Under the pieces are notes generated by a model, which was not told the DNA's origin, searched no databases, and saw only the letters and a program-made list of their open reading frames with translations. From NCBI RefSeq assembly GCF_032854445.1, contig NC_088303.1, positions 10,673,501 through 10,737,500 on the forward strand: 64,000 bases of DNA. The letters are read 5' to 3'. Of the stretch, positions 47,805 to 59,329 are shown in pieces. How positions within the stretch are numbered: position 1 is the stretch's first letter; each line of letters begins with the position of its first letter. Position numbers and translations under genes: made by a program. The stretch is from Liolophura sinensis. Lineage: Eukaryota; Mollusca; Polyplacophora; Chitonida; Chitonidae.

Positions 47805-48600
47805 AATAGACCCATAACAAGTCCGATACGAGTGCATCATAATAAAACTGTTTTCTCCAGGGCCAGCCATTTGTCATAACGGTTGGGGAATCCGTGGAAT
47901 GACATTTATGACGAAAACTCTCCTTGGAGATAGATGTCAGATGCGGTTTTTTAATATTGGGGGAGTTATTATCGTGATCTGTTGCTTTATTTAGAATATT
48001 TAAATTAAAAAACAGTGAATTTCATAAACAAAGCTGTAAACAGATTATAGGCTGTTTGTGTTTGAATGATCTGCTGTCGGCTGCATTTAGTCAACTGAAC
48101 ATAATCTGAAAACTCAGTTTTAGTGCACTCTGTGATGAGTCTCTGTGATGAGTAATATAAACAGTACATGGCCTCCAATCCATTCACGAGATCTAAACTG
48201 TCAGTTGTTACATATTACCGCACAGCAACATATCGCATTACATGGAGTGCTGCAACAGAAATATTTACTAAATAAAACATATATTTTACATTTGCACATT
48301 GTCACAGAACAAACCATCTCTCAAAAACGCTACATTCAGCTTCAACTATATATTACACAAACATAAATTACAACTTTACTTGGGTTTAGTTTGGGAATTA
48401 AGCTTAAAAAGTGTCAACAAGTCGGTCGGGCAATTGTTAGGAGTCTTGAAAGGGTATACAATACGGAAAATACACTTTATATGTTCCCCTAATGGTTTTT
48501 GATGATATGGTAGTGCAAGTGGTACTTCAGTGTAACAAACAGTAACAATCGACATATGGTGATTGGCCAACTTGTCGATTCGGTATCATAATACTGTCAC
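47805..48600 (-). repeat. Block N, copy 8, with the empty SINE site
   Basis: It matches 37320-38460 closely but lacks the SINE that interrupts that copy. The empty site is at about 48450-48465 (GGAGTCTTGAAAGGG). It runs straight into the P-type sequence at 48570. Confidence 0.87.
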
Positions 48601-48649
48601 CATTATACGATGTCTTGTATCCGAATACTGTGGAGCAGGCTGTCTGGAA

Positions 48650-49078
48650 TATGTGAATAATGTGCAGCGTTTCCTCTGACATACCTGAATAATGTTAAGT
48701 ATCTTGTGAGGCATATCCGATTGATGTGCAGCGTTTCCTCTGACATACCTGAATACTGTTAAGAATCTTGTGAGGCATATCCGAATAATGTGCAGCGTTT
48801 CCTCTGACATACCTGAATAATGTTAAGTATCTTGTGAGGCATATCTGAATGATGTGCAGCGTTTCCTCTGACATACCTGAATACTGTTAAGAATCTCGTG
48901 AGGCATATCCGAATGATGTGCAGCGTTTCCCCTGACATACCTGAATAATGTTAAGTATCTTGTGTGGCATATCCGAATAATGTGCAGCGTTTCCTCTGAC
49001 ATACCTGAATACTGTGAAGTATCCTGTGCGGCATATCCAAATAATGTGGAGGATCTCGTCTGACAAATACAAATACTG
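48650..49078. repeat. 64-bp tandem repeat, about 6.5 copies, with 128-bp alternation
   Basis: TGTGCAGCGTTTCCTCTGAC recurs at 48661, 48725, 48789, 48853, 48917 and 48981, exactly 64 bp apart. A diverged unit starts at 49045. Units alternate between GAATAATGTTAAGTATCT and GAATACTGTTAAGAATCT, so a 128-bp dimer was the amplified unit. The paralogue at 38.59-38.68 kb has a single diverged step. The three minus-strand open frames here are repeat translations. Confidence 0.95.
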
Positions 49079-49664
49079 TGGTGCAGAGACGTCAAGAAGG
49101 GAACAAACCTGGTGTTCTTAAGTTTTATTTTTAACACCATGCTGGAAAGGAGGTGAATCGGTAAACTGATTGGCGAATATGTAAAAAATAAATAATATAT
49201 TTTTGCAGTATTTATACTTACAATCCAAAAATGTTTAAAATATGTGTATAGTTCATATAAAGTATCAATTTTAGCATCGTTATAAATGTTATAGATGCAT
49301 TCTATGTTTAATCTGATGTCTCCATGAATAAATATATTTTGTAGCAGTTAAGAACACTGGATCAGCATGATGATACTGCATACAAATAGCTAGAGCAGAG
49401 AACAACTCCGAAGTGACCGCCTTACAGAATACGGTGATAAAGATCCAGTTTGCAGTTGTATGTTCATTGGCGCTTGCCACAGTCTTTCTGGCTTACGTTT
49501 GTGTTCCTGTAATGCATTGGAATAAGCAATAAAACATTGTATTGATAAAGACTTTCTCAATAAATTAAATTCTTACAACATAATGGTCAGTAAGTCTCTC
49601 CTTGAAGAGAAACCTTACAAACGTTCTGGGTAACAGAATCGATTAGACAGTTCAAGGAGACTAG
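49079..49664. other. No recognised feature
   Basis: This is an AT-rich spacer that has no match in the sister block at 38.7 kb. No gene is seen. Confidence 0.4.
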
Positions 49665-50060
49665 CTAAAGCCACATGTCGTAATCAATTACAGTATAGAC
49701 AGAATAATCGGAGTCGGTGCTTATAACGGGATATTGCTTTATAAATATTTATTGGTGGAGCATTTGAGGCAGACGTCTAGTTTTCGTCGCCTTTTGTGGC
49801 CAGTTTATTACCAGATATTGGAATTTTATGATTACTATTACTGTGTGGGTTGTATCTGGAGTACAGACTCCCATTTTGAAACCTTTAGGAGCGGATGACA
49901 ATGTTTGCCCGGTGGTGATCCTGCATATAAACGAGTTTTCTCTATTGTACAGCGGAATTTCTATTTTATTATTGAGACTATTCAAATAAACAACGACCAC
50001 TGAAGACGTAAAACCTGAATGATACAAAGTGTGTCCCAATTTGATCTGTTTGGTCCCACG
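49665..50060. repeat. Block P, copy 3
   Basis: GTAATCAATTACAGTATAGA, GTGGAGCATTTGAGGCAGAC, TTAGGAGCGGATGACAATGT and CGTAAAACCTGAATGATACA match 38705-39080 at high identity. It is the rightmost member of the block array. Confidence 0.87.
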
Positions 50061-50384
50061 CTACAAGGTATAGTACACGTATCATACATACCGTCACAAT
50101 CGAATGGCTCAGAACTGCCAACAATAGCAAACTTTGTTCAGAAACCAAAACCTAAAACAAACTTATTGATGAATGCGGATTAAATATAGTTCCGCGGTAG
50201 GAGACAAGTGATGAGGCTAAGCCTAAACAACGTGCGTGCCCACAGACCCCCATTAATTTTCCATAAGCGACAATGTGAACGTTTAGGGCTGTAGCTCAGT
50301 CCCAAACATTCCGTGGCAAATAAGCTTTGGTGCATACCTGACCCAGCCTGTGAGAAAGAAGTCATAAAAATCTTGACATAGGTT

Positions 50385-50540
50385 GACCGTCAAAATCTGG
50401 ACCTTTCTATGCCAGCAGGTGGGAGAGGTGCCTAGCAACGCCAAGGGGACATCATTCGCAGCCTCATCACCACCTGTCTCCTTGTGTCTTCTCGCCCAGA
50501 ATTTCAGACTTTCATCAATAAAACTCATACCTGCCCAAAG
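50385..50540 (-). repeat. Segment paralogous to 25065-25155, longer copy
   Basis: On the minus strand the frame reads MSFIDESLKFWARRHKETGG, DEAANDVPLALLGTSPTCWH and RKVQILTVNL. The 25-kb copy lacks the stretch between SLKF and the DVPL motif. It may be a scrap of a repeated coding element, but I recognise no family. Confidence 0.45.
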
Positions 50541-51677
50541 ATGAGACAATTTCCAGGATTTTGATACCAAGCATGCACCTGTACATCAAAAACGGCAGGC
50601 TGCCAGCAAAAAAGACTTTACACCCGAAAATACACAGAATTACATTCCCTTCCCAAAAACGGAAGTTGTTATGGGGGTCTGTGTCCACGTACGTCTCACG
50701 TGCTCCACAGGTCAAGCTTGTCTATTGGTGGCAGTGATGTATAGAGAATGGTAGAGAGCGACGCATGCGCTGTAAGGAGAATGACTACATATATCCAGAC
50801 TTCCATGACGTTGTGTTGTCTGTGTACCTTGGACTGATGTTGTCACTGAACCTTGAAGACTTCCAACACACGGAAGCCTGTCTTCAATTTAAGACACCAA
50901 AATGATACTGAATCTTATTCGCTACCGATTAAATGTTCAAACAGCACAGGTTATCTCAGGTTGCACACTGGGCGTTAGTCAGTTCCCACCAAACCAGCCA
51001 TTAAGATGGATCTGGGGATATCACATGTACGTTTAGAGAAATCCCTGTAAAGCAAATGTTAAGCGTGCACATGAACAGTGTATACGCACATGGGTCTAGA
51101 ACTATTTAAAATATCGCATGTTTATAAAGAATATAAAGGGGCACTCTCTGTGGCCTTCTCTATCGCAACCTTCAAATAAAATTCGAAAGAAAACAATTAC
51201 CAGTAATCGTCTCCAAACACATGGCAGTATTTAAGGTCTGTGAGTTTGCCTTGTGGTGTCTTGTCATTTCCCAATATTATTAGTTCCTCATCGCGTTACA
51301 TAAATGTGTTTTAAAATCACCTTTCCTCTATACTAGAAGCGACTGGGTAAAATTCAAGCCTTTCTTTATATGTGCACGGTATTCTAAATAATTCCAAATC
51401 CATGTGTGTGTAAGTCGCCATGGCTGGATTTGAACACACTACCGAGTAAATAACTCGGTCAGTCATGCAATGGAGAAATCGATTTGGCTTTACAAAAAGT
51501 AGGCCTATAGAAGATGTACAAAACTATTTCACAAAGTTTACTCTCCATCTCCGTCAGTTATTAACAGCTATATAATAGTTCAAAAATGCAATAAAACAAA
51601 TATGAATACCCAGATATTAAAGTGCAAAACTATTGTTTATAGGGACTAAATGATCTTCTACATACTTTCTACTTTTT
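50541..51677. other. No recognised feature
   Basis: This is unique sequence. The short piece GACTTCCATGACGTTGTGTTG near 50800 recalls the M/P junction at 39160 (GTTGTTTGTGTATCTTGGAC) and may be the last trace of the block array. Confidence 0.35.
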
Positions 51678-51744
51678 CACCATATTACTGGCCGTTGTCG
51701 TATAAGTGAGATAAAACACGAACCAAATAAATAAATAAATAAAT
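51678..51744 (+). mobile_element. SINE family A, 3' end with (AAAT)n tail
   Basis: CACCATATTACTGGCCGTTG and TCGTATAAGTGAGATAAAAC are followed by CCAAATAAATAAATAAATAA. Only the last ~45 bp of the body plus the tail are present. Confidence 0.8.
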
Positions 51745-52916
51745 ATACTCTTCTTGCTTTCTTGGAAAATGTGCCTAGGGAACCCATAAATGGACACTTA
51801 CATCTTTTTTGTTTTCAGATATTTATGTCCAAGAAAAATAGTTCGTATTTTTAAAGTAACATTAATTACCATTAATATTTCTGATAATTTTAGTAACTTC
51901 ATGACAAAAAAATAAATTGTTTGGTTATTCATAGTAAAAAAAGACTAGGTTGAAGAAACAGTAATCCATTCAGAGTTTCGTTATGCAGTATGGTTCAAAT
52001 ACATGTGGATGGCGCGTAATTTGCCACTATTTAGGCATTTACATGAACAATTGGAATAAAACCCTAGCCGAGGCAAATTGACATTGCAGTAGATTATCCT
52101 GTTCAATGTAGCACACATATTCTATTAATTCAAAGACTGCATTAGACTAACATGATATTTTTTGGAATGGTATATACAATATTATGTTATTGTGACTATT
52201 ATGAATATTATGACTACTTTCTAGCATTACTCAGACAACACTTTTATTAAAAGTAACAAATTATCCTTTGCTTGCGTTTTCGCTGTATGCTGTAGTCTTT
52301 TATGAAGTAGGGTCTGTGTAGGAGGATATAGTAGTATCCGCGAAGACCTAATTATCTACTTTCCTGCGGCGCCGGAGGCGTACAGAAATCCTTTAAGGGC
52401 CGACTGGAACTGATAAGATACGCCGTCTGGTCAAAATACATATTGTGCACAGTTATTCTCGCCGATATTTCTCATAAGCCTTGATTTCTGGTCATAAAAT
52501 CAGCACAAAAGGTGAGCAATACTAGGCATCTCTCCTAAATGTCAGATAGTAGATAAATATTTATGGGGTAATAACCGGTGATAAGCGGAGCTCTGGTGGA
52601 GTTGTGTCTATCAGTATCGGTATTGACTATGACGTGTGCCGTTATAGTCACTACCTAAGACTGCCTTACTGGTTATAAATGAGCCTTCGAGCGTGAAGGA
52701 AATAATTTTCCCTATCGGACTAACTACACCCGAAGAAACCATGCAGTAAACTAAAGGAACCACATTTTAAATAGCATGGTTTATCTATGGCGTAATGCCC
52801 AAGACAGTTCACTTCGGTATTATTTTGCAATGTGGAAATAGTACATGTGCATACATGTATAACGTTTTCACACATGTAGAGATACATCGAAGCTCTTAGA
52901 TATATGTATATATGTT
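51745..52916. other. No recognised feature
   Basis: This is AT-rich unique sequence with no open frame of note and no repeat family. Confidence 0.4.
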
Positions 52917-53260
52917 CACTTCGGGGGAGGGGAGGGGGGTAGATCCAGGATCAATATTGGCCCGGATCACACCTCAGACCTTAAAAGAGGAAGGTGTAAC
53001 TTCCTCCTCACTTGGCGTTCAGCATTAAGGGCATAGTGCAACGACCAGTTGACCCGTATCAGTATAATGGCTTAGGCTGGGCCGCTAACTTGCCTTCTGT
53101 AAATCGTCTCAGTGAAGCAGCACTAGATAAAAAAGGGGCAGAAATTCGTTCTGCAACAAGGAGGCACATTACATGCACTCTAAGGATTCCTTTGTTGTCA
53201 TATGACTGAAAAAATTGTTAAGTACCACGTTAAACCCCAAGCACTCTGTCACTCACTCAT
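52917..53260 (+). mobile_element. SINE family B, head-truncated copy
   Basis: It enters at the end of the tRNA-like head (GGTAGATCCAGGATCAATAT), then AACTTCCTCCTCACTTGGCG, CAGCATTAAGGGCATAGTGC, TTGTTAAGTACCACGTTAAA and CACTCACTCA. A G-rich run at 52922-52939 replaces the start of the head. Confidence 0.9.
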
Positions 53261-54033
53261 ATTTAATTTATAGGTATTTGCAAATATGTACGTATTTGAC
53301 GTATTTGACGTATTTGCATAATCCTCTTGTACATATGAAGGGTCTATAATTAGAGAAGAAACATGGAAACGTCCTGCCATAATTCAAATGTTGACTTTGA
53401 CAAGGAAATTGTCTTTTTTAAAAGTCACATAAACAGGCCAGATTATCAGCCGCTTTGTTTCTCTAGGAAGGACAGATCGGGCCGAGGATGTTCCGTCGCC
53501 CTGCCATTGAAGCACAACCTAGGTAATTAAAGCTAGGTGGTTACAGGATATACCATATGTCCTAACGCAACTCCTGAGCAATCTCTCTTTTCGGCCTTTT
53601 AGAAACATCCAATTTTCAAAAAATGTAAAACATGTACGCCTAGTGAGCTTACATGAAGTTAAACAAGTCAAGGCCGTTTAAACAATTACCTTACCTTACC
53701 TTTTCCGCTCTAATAACAGAGAAAAGACACTGCGTTTGTGTCCATGTGGCAATGGAATTCACTCACATCTGGGATCGGATTAGGCCTTCCACAACAATAT
53801 AATGGATTGGTGTTTCGCCCAAGAGCAAGCGGCCTAAAGCATCTAAAGCCGTAAAACCTTTTCTGCAAAGTTGCTAAAATAGAGACAGACAGACAAACAA
53901 GTAAATGCCGGTAAAACAATGAACTCCTTGGCGGAGAGCAGGACAGTCTAGCTCACGTATAGGGAAGCCAGAACAAGGCTCAAAGAAGAATGAAATCAGT
54001 GAATGAAATCAAATATTGAAAATTCCTTGTCCG
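53261..54033. other. No recognised feature
   Basis: This is unique sequence with a small ACGTATTTG triplication at 53290-53320. No gene is seen. Confidence 0.4.
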
Positions 54034-54035
54034 AT

Positions 54036-54114
<79 letters not shown>

Positions 54115-54258
54115 TTTCACTGGTGTTTTACGCCGTACTCAAGAATATTTCACTTATACGACGGCGGCCAGCATTATGGTGGGAGGAAACCGGGCAGAGC
54201 CGGAGGGAAACCCACGACCATCTGCGGGTTACTGGCAAACCTTCCCACGTACACCTTG
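54034..54258 (-). mobile_element. SINE family A with long (TTTA)21 tail
   Basis: The + strand shows an 84-bp (TTTA)n run (54034-54117), then TGGTGTTTTACGCCGTACTC, CACTTATACGACGGCGGCCA, GTGGGAGGAAACCGGGCAGA and CTTCCCACGTACACCTTG. The run is the expanded 3' tail, and the tRNA-like head is missing. The LFIYLFIY open frames come from the tail. Confidence 0.92.
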
Positions 54259-55527
54259 TTCGAGAATCAAGTGCTAAAAACATGATACTGCATGGCGTGT
54301 TGATCAGCCATGAATGTGGCGAATCTAAATATTACTGAACCAAAAGTGTACTTTTTCAAAAAGTGTGTTTGAAAATATTTTTGTATGGTGGGTATTTGGA
54401 ACAAACTTTTGGTATTTATCGTTGTTTCATAATAACGTTCTGAATAAGGATGTGATGCTTGTCTAATAAATTTAATTGGATGTAACCTTTTTGTTTATAT
54501 CGAAACATATGCATTTAACCTGAATTATGATAATATTTATGAACATATTAAAAATATAAATATGATCCAAATTGAGGTTTAATTCATTTGTTAGCTGAAA
54601 ACAACAAATTCTAGTGCAAAAATATTTATTAAACCTGTGTTACATCCTCATTTTTTAAATTATTAAACAAAGACTATAAATACCAAACACCCAACATACA
54701 AAAATTATTTTCAAGTGTCTTTTTCTCCCTCAGGAAAAATCGGAAAAATTATTGAAGACCATATTTAGGAATAACTTTTTGCTTTCTTTCATCTGAACGT
54801 TATGTCATTTTTATGTTTTCTCCACCTTTAAAATGATGGTTTCCTGTAACCAGCTGGAGGCTGAAATATATTACCTTACCGGAACTTCAGAGTAGTTATG
54901 TGTGTCGTGGTACATCGACATTTTTCAGAATTCTTAAGCGTTACTCAGTGATTCTGTTCTGTTTTCTCCATCACCAAACCTTAATAGTTTGAGAAGGTCA
55001 ACATCACGATATCCACCAGAAGTAATTTGTATGAGGAGATCGTCTGACACATAAACAGGGGGAAACAACTGTTGCGGACCTATTTGTTGTGCTCTAAGAT
55101 GCCTTTAGAGTAACTTCCCTTATACCATTTTGACATTTTGTAGTAGGCCTATTTAGAATTTTCTGTCGAGTTGACTGCTACTTGTCTTTTCTTGCTTTTG
55201 TGTTCAAAGGTTTGATTAAATGGTATCTCTTTATCCCCCCAAAAATGGTTTGGTTGAAGATGTTCTCAACGTTATTCACTTAGTGTTCATAAAGGCTACG
55301 GTAGTGAGCCCCCAGTGACGAGTGTCCGTAGCTCTAAATGGCGACTGGTTCGTTGCTATGATGTAAACTGATGTCATAATTTATGGAGGATGCTTTGGAA
55401 ATAGAAGGTAAATTTAGGCTTTCCTGTCCCACATGTATCCATTGACTTCAGTTTTTGCCACACCACCCAATATAATCCATTATTATTCTATTTGAGATCC
55501 AGTATTAACTGTTTTTCTTGACGTGCC
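54259..55527. other. No recognised feature
   Basis: This is AT-rich sequence with no exon or repeat family seen. Confidence 0.4.
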
Positions 55528-55551
55528 GTTGTTGTTGTTGTTGTTGTTGTT
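55528..55551. repeat. (GTT)8 microsatellite
   Basis: This is a perfect trinucleotide run, 24 bp. Confidence 0.95.
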
Positions 55552-56556
55552 AATCTCTACTGCGATTGTGACCTTCTTAAGACTGACAACTCTGATTTAT
55601 TTCCTGTCTGGCGCTATTGTCACCAGACTTTACTCAGTTGTTATTTTCACCGTAAAATATGAGGAATTTGTTGCATGTAGATTCACAGTCGATGACACCC
55701 CCTCTAAGTTCTGTAACGCTTTCTAATGACTCCTTTATGAATTCCAGTTTTCATACTCATACTAGGCCAAATGTTTGATTGAATAACTCACTGCATATTG
55801 GTCGCGTGTTGATTTTTGATGGAGTAAAACGTTGTTGAAACTTATTGCCAAACCAAAAGTTTGAGCAATCTTGGACTAGTGAGTCAAATGCAAGGTGTGA
55901 ATTGGGGTAACTATGACGGCATGTCAGGTACACTTAAATCACTTCCAGTCAAGTTTTTTTTCACTTCATTAAATGCAAGTGCATGTACTAGTTTCCTCCA
56001 CCTAGACTTGTGGGCTCTGCAAGAAGAGTAAAAAAGCCTCCTGAAGGTCCGTCAAATTCCAGAGAAATCTGGATATTAGATGGGAATGGTTTCAACAAAT
56101 AAGGAATACAAACCTTTCACATTTATTGACGCCTACTGGTAATAATCAGATCCCATTGTACTCTGCACACTTCATGTGAGATAAACAGAGTGCAGCAGAG
56201 ATGATCAGATGTATTTGTTTGTCCCCAAGAGATTCTGCACCATTTCATTGTTGACAACAACTTAATCAGGTTGATGCTCAGGGTTCTGTTATTTCATTAC
56301 GTATAAGTACATTGTGTCATCAGCTAGTAATCTTGGGTTTCTAACCCTTAACCCTACACCCACTTCACCCACATTTGTCTGTTCGCACTACAGGAACTTT
56401 CAATTTAACCAGTCAAAGTGGACTTGTACCTGCCTTACCAAAATGGGTTAACACCTGCCATTGTCAGAATTTATTAGCTCTTCAAGGAGCTTCTCATGTA
56501 ACCAATGCTCATGAGCTTATACTCCGCTAGGTTACCTGTATACTTCAATGGGTACT
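55552..56556. other. No recognised feature
   Basis: This is unique sequence up to the target duplication of the next SINE. Confidence 0.4.
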
Positions 56557-56919
56557 GACCGGCCCGGATAGCACAGTTGGTAGAGCGTCCGCTTCGGGAC
56601 CGGTAGATCCAGGATCAATCCTTGATCGAGTCACACCTAAGACTTCAAAAGAGGAAGTTGTAACTTCCTCGCTTGGCGTTCAGCATGAAGGGGATAGTGC
56701 AACGACTGGTTGACCCGTATCAGTATAATGGCTCGGGCGGGGCGGCTTACTTGCCTTCGGTAAGTCGTCTCAGTGAAGCAGCACTAAATAAAAGAGCGGT
56801 GGAAATCTGTCCTGCTACAAGGAGGCACGTTACACGTACATGCACCCTAAAGATTCCTTCGTCGTCATATGACTGAAAAATTGTTGAGTACGATGTTAAA
56901 CCCCAAGCACTCACTCACT
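56557..56919 (+). mobile_element. SINE family B, full-length, 11-bp target duplication
   Basis: The head is CCGGCCCGGATAGCACAGTT then GGTAGAGCGTCCGCTTCGGG, a good tRNA-like A-box. GGTAGATCCAGGATCAATCC sits at the B-box position. A body with CTTGGCGTTCAGCATGAAGG and a (CTCA)n tail follow. CAATGGGTACT flanks it on both sides (56546-56556 and 56920-56930). It is close in sequence to the copy at 61080, so both are fairly young. The 67-codon open frame within it is shared by all good copies and is the SINE body, not a gene. Confidence 0.95.
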
Positions 56920-57198
56920 CAATGGGTACTAGAATTCAGACGGTAAGGACTTTTCTTGTCACATCCAGAATCAACTACAAACTGGGACAAAGTATTTTGA
57001 TATTTTGATTGGAAAAAAAATCATCTGTTCAGATACATGACCTGTCAATGGGTACGCCAATTCGGCTGGCAAGAATCACTGACTGCCTGAGTTTGGATGC
57101 AAATAACTACGTATACACAATGTACCAAAAAATGACTGAAACCTTGGTCTTTCTGTCGCCTGAGGCTATCAATTTTCTCACCCGTGTTGATAAACTAC

Positions 57199-58281
57199 CC
57201 CTTACCTTTTTAAGGTGTACTAGAGGTATACTTAAGGCGCATCTGAGGTGTACCATTGGGGTGTAGTATATCTGCACTATTGAAGGTGTATCTGAGGCAC
57301 TGCCAATTATGTAAATTAGTACCTCAAGCACACCTACAGTACACCTCAGTGGAGGTGTACCTTGTAAATATTAGGTAAAAAATATGATGCCTGAGGTGTT
57401 TCTGAGGTATAGCTGAGGTACATATTTATGGGCAAGGTGGATGTATACTGTTTTCACTTTTATGTTGATAAAAAGCGCAGTTTGAAAGCACATGCTGTTC
57501 TTTCTTTACATCATCTGTATACTTCAGCTGACTTATAACAACAGTGATATACATTTACAAGAGGCCTTCTAGCTGTTTGATAAGAATTTAGTACTACTCC
57601 TTTTCTAAGCCTTTTAGAACTGTTTATGTTTCCAAACATGTTACAAATTCTGTCCCAGGAAGCATCAATCAGTGTATAATTGGGTTGTTTTCCCATAGCC
57701 TGGAATATATATGCACCCTGTTCAGAGCAGCCATCTTCAGGGGCAATAATCAGGGGCAGATATATCCGTGCTCTGTGATTGGTCAGTATTTGCGTACTGA
57801 ATGTCATTATAGGGTGAGACAAAGGCTTATGCACCTCATGCCCTCAAGAAACAATTTTCTTTCAGACAAAATATTTGTGATTTTGTACTCGCCATTTTAT
57901 CTGAAGTCAAATGTAAATCTGATTTCTTGTTTTAAAACTTAAAAAAAGTGGCTGAGTTGTAACTGAGATACATGACCACTAAATTATGACAAAGTGTTCT
58001 TCTCAGTGTTGATTTTTTCTGAGGTGTTTTTGAGGTACATTATCTCGTATTCAAAAACCACTCAAAAGCTTTCAAAGTTTCTAAGGTGTACCTGAGGTAC
58101 ATCTTCAAAGTGCTGATTTTTACCAAGTCTCTGAGGTATAGTATATGGCTGGAATGTACTACATGTACACTACACCTCAGATAATATAGAATGGGTGTAC
58201 ACCTCACCCATACCTCGCGTAAAGCCCATATACACCTCATCTATACCTCACACTGAGGTGTACACCTCATGTCTGTAAGGG
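57199..58281. mobile_element. Putative non-autonomous DNA element with inverted subterminal GAGGTGTAC motifs
   Basis: The left end is CCCTTAC at 57199 and the right end GTAAGGG at 58275-58281. Inside the left 230 bp are many GAGGTGTAC-type motifs in + orientation (AAGGTGTACTAGAGGTATAC, CATCTGAGGTGTACCATTGG). The right 190 bp mostly hold the complement (GTACACTACACCTCAGATAA, CATATACACCTCATCTATAC). This fold-back layout is typical of MITE-like elements. Target duplication is unclear (AC on both sides at most). The middle part has two overlapping short open frames without known domains. Confidence 0.55.
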
Positions 58282-58373
58282 ACATGTAGCGGTAATCAGT
58301 ACTTGTAATACATTTATTTGAGGAGCTAGCTGTTTCTGTGTTAGGAGCTTGTTGATCAGAGCTGTATGCTTGC

Positions 58374-58392
58374 TGACATGTACATGTACATG

Positions 58393-58422
<30 letters not shown>
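58374..58422. repeat. TACATG / (ATGT)n microsatellite
   Basis: TGACATGTACATGTACATGT is followed by about seven ATGT units. Confidence 0.9.
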
Positions 58423-58423
<1 letters not shown>

Positions 58424-59329
58424 TTACAATGGTGGCATCTTGACTTACCCCCTGTTATGGTGACACATAAGGCTACAGTACATGCACATAAAACACAAAA
58501 GTACATGTATGTAACTACAGTGGTAGCCTTGCTGACTATAGTAGGCCTACTGTACCAGCTGTTATGCTATTATGTTGTACAGTGTTTCATAACACTATGT
58601 GCATGTAAATGCTTGTAGGCACAGGTGCTTGTGCTTTTTGAAATGACTGAGATGCTGATTTGCAATCAGTGTGTTTACAGTAGGTGTTAACTGATATTTA
58701 ATTAGAGGTTTTAATCACACTTTGTCTGCAAGCATGACCTAAACAATTAGGTCTAAAGGTTATTTTACATTAGGCAGCACCCCTCTCTGGTCAATGAATG
58801 TAGTCTCATCTTAGCCAGTAACGGTACTAACTTATGAACTGCTGGCCTGTTACACCATGTACAGTTCTAATCACAGCCAACAGTAAACTGTTTTATGCTC
58901 TATAAGTTTAATACCCCACTTTACAAATTTATAATGTTTCAAGGGCATCACACATGCATGAACTGAACGTGTGCAATGATGAAAAACATTCTGCCGTGTC
59001 TGTCATACCATAGGAAGTGTGACATACATGTAAATGAAAACTTTTACCTGTAATTCTTTCTGTGATTTAAGGTATTGCATGAATTTACATTTTCTGCATT
59101 GCCTTACATGAAAGCTTCATCCAATATTGTTCTATAAGAGGCTTTCATCCATGGAAAACGTCAGAACTATTGCACAAGAAAATGGAGATATTTAACCCTA
59201 GCTACACAGCTGCAGTACATATGGACCAAAACTACATGAAATGCATTTGATGGACAGCATGAATGTACAAGGGTTAAAGGTGTTAGGCTCTTGTCCAATA
59301 GAATTAAAGTGAAGGCTGCATGATCGTAC
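58423..59329. other. No recognised feature
   Basis: This is AT-rich unique sequence with scattered TACATGTA words. No gene is seen. Confidence 0.4.

Noticed and set aside
48586-49140. Repeat protein with SEETLHIIRICHTRYLTLFR units
   Set aside because: It is the minus-strand reading of the 64-bp tandem array. 64 is not a multiple of three, so the frame rotates between units.
54003-54338. LFIYLFIY membrane-like protein
   Set aside because: It is a translation of the (TTTA)21 SINE tail.
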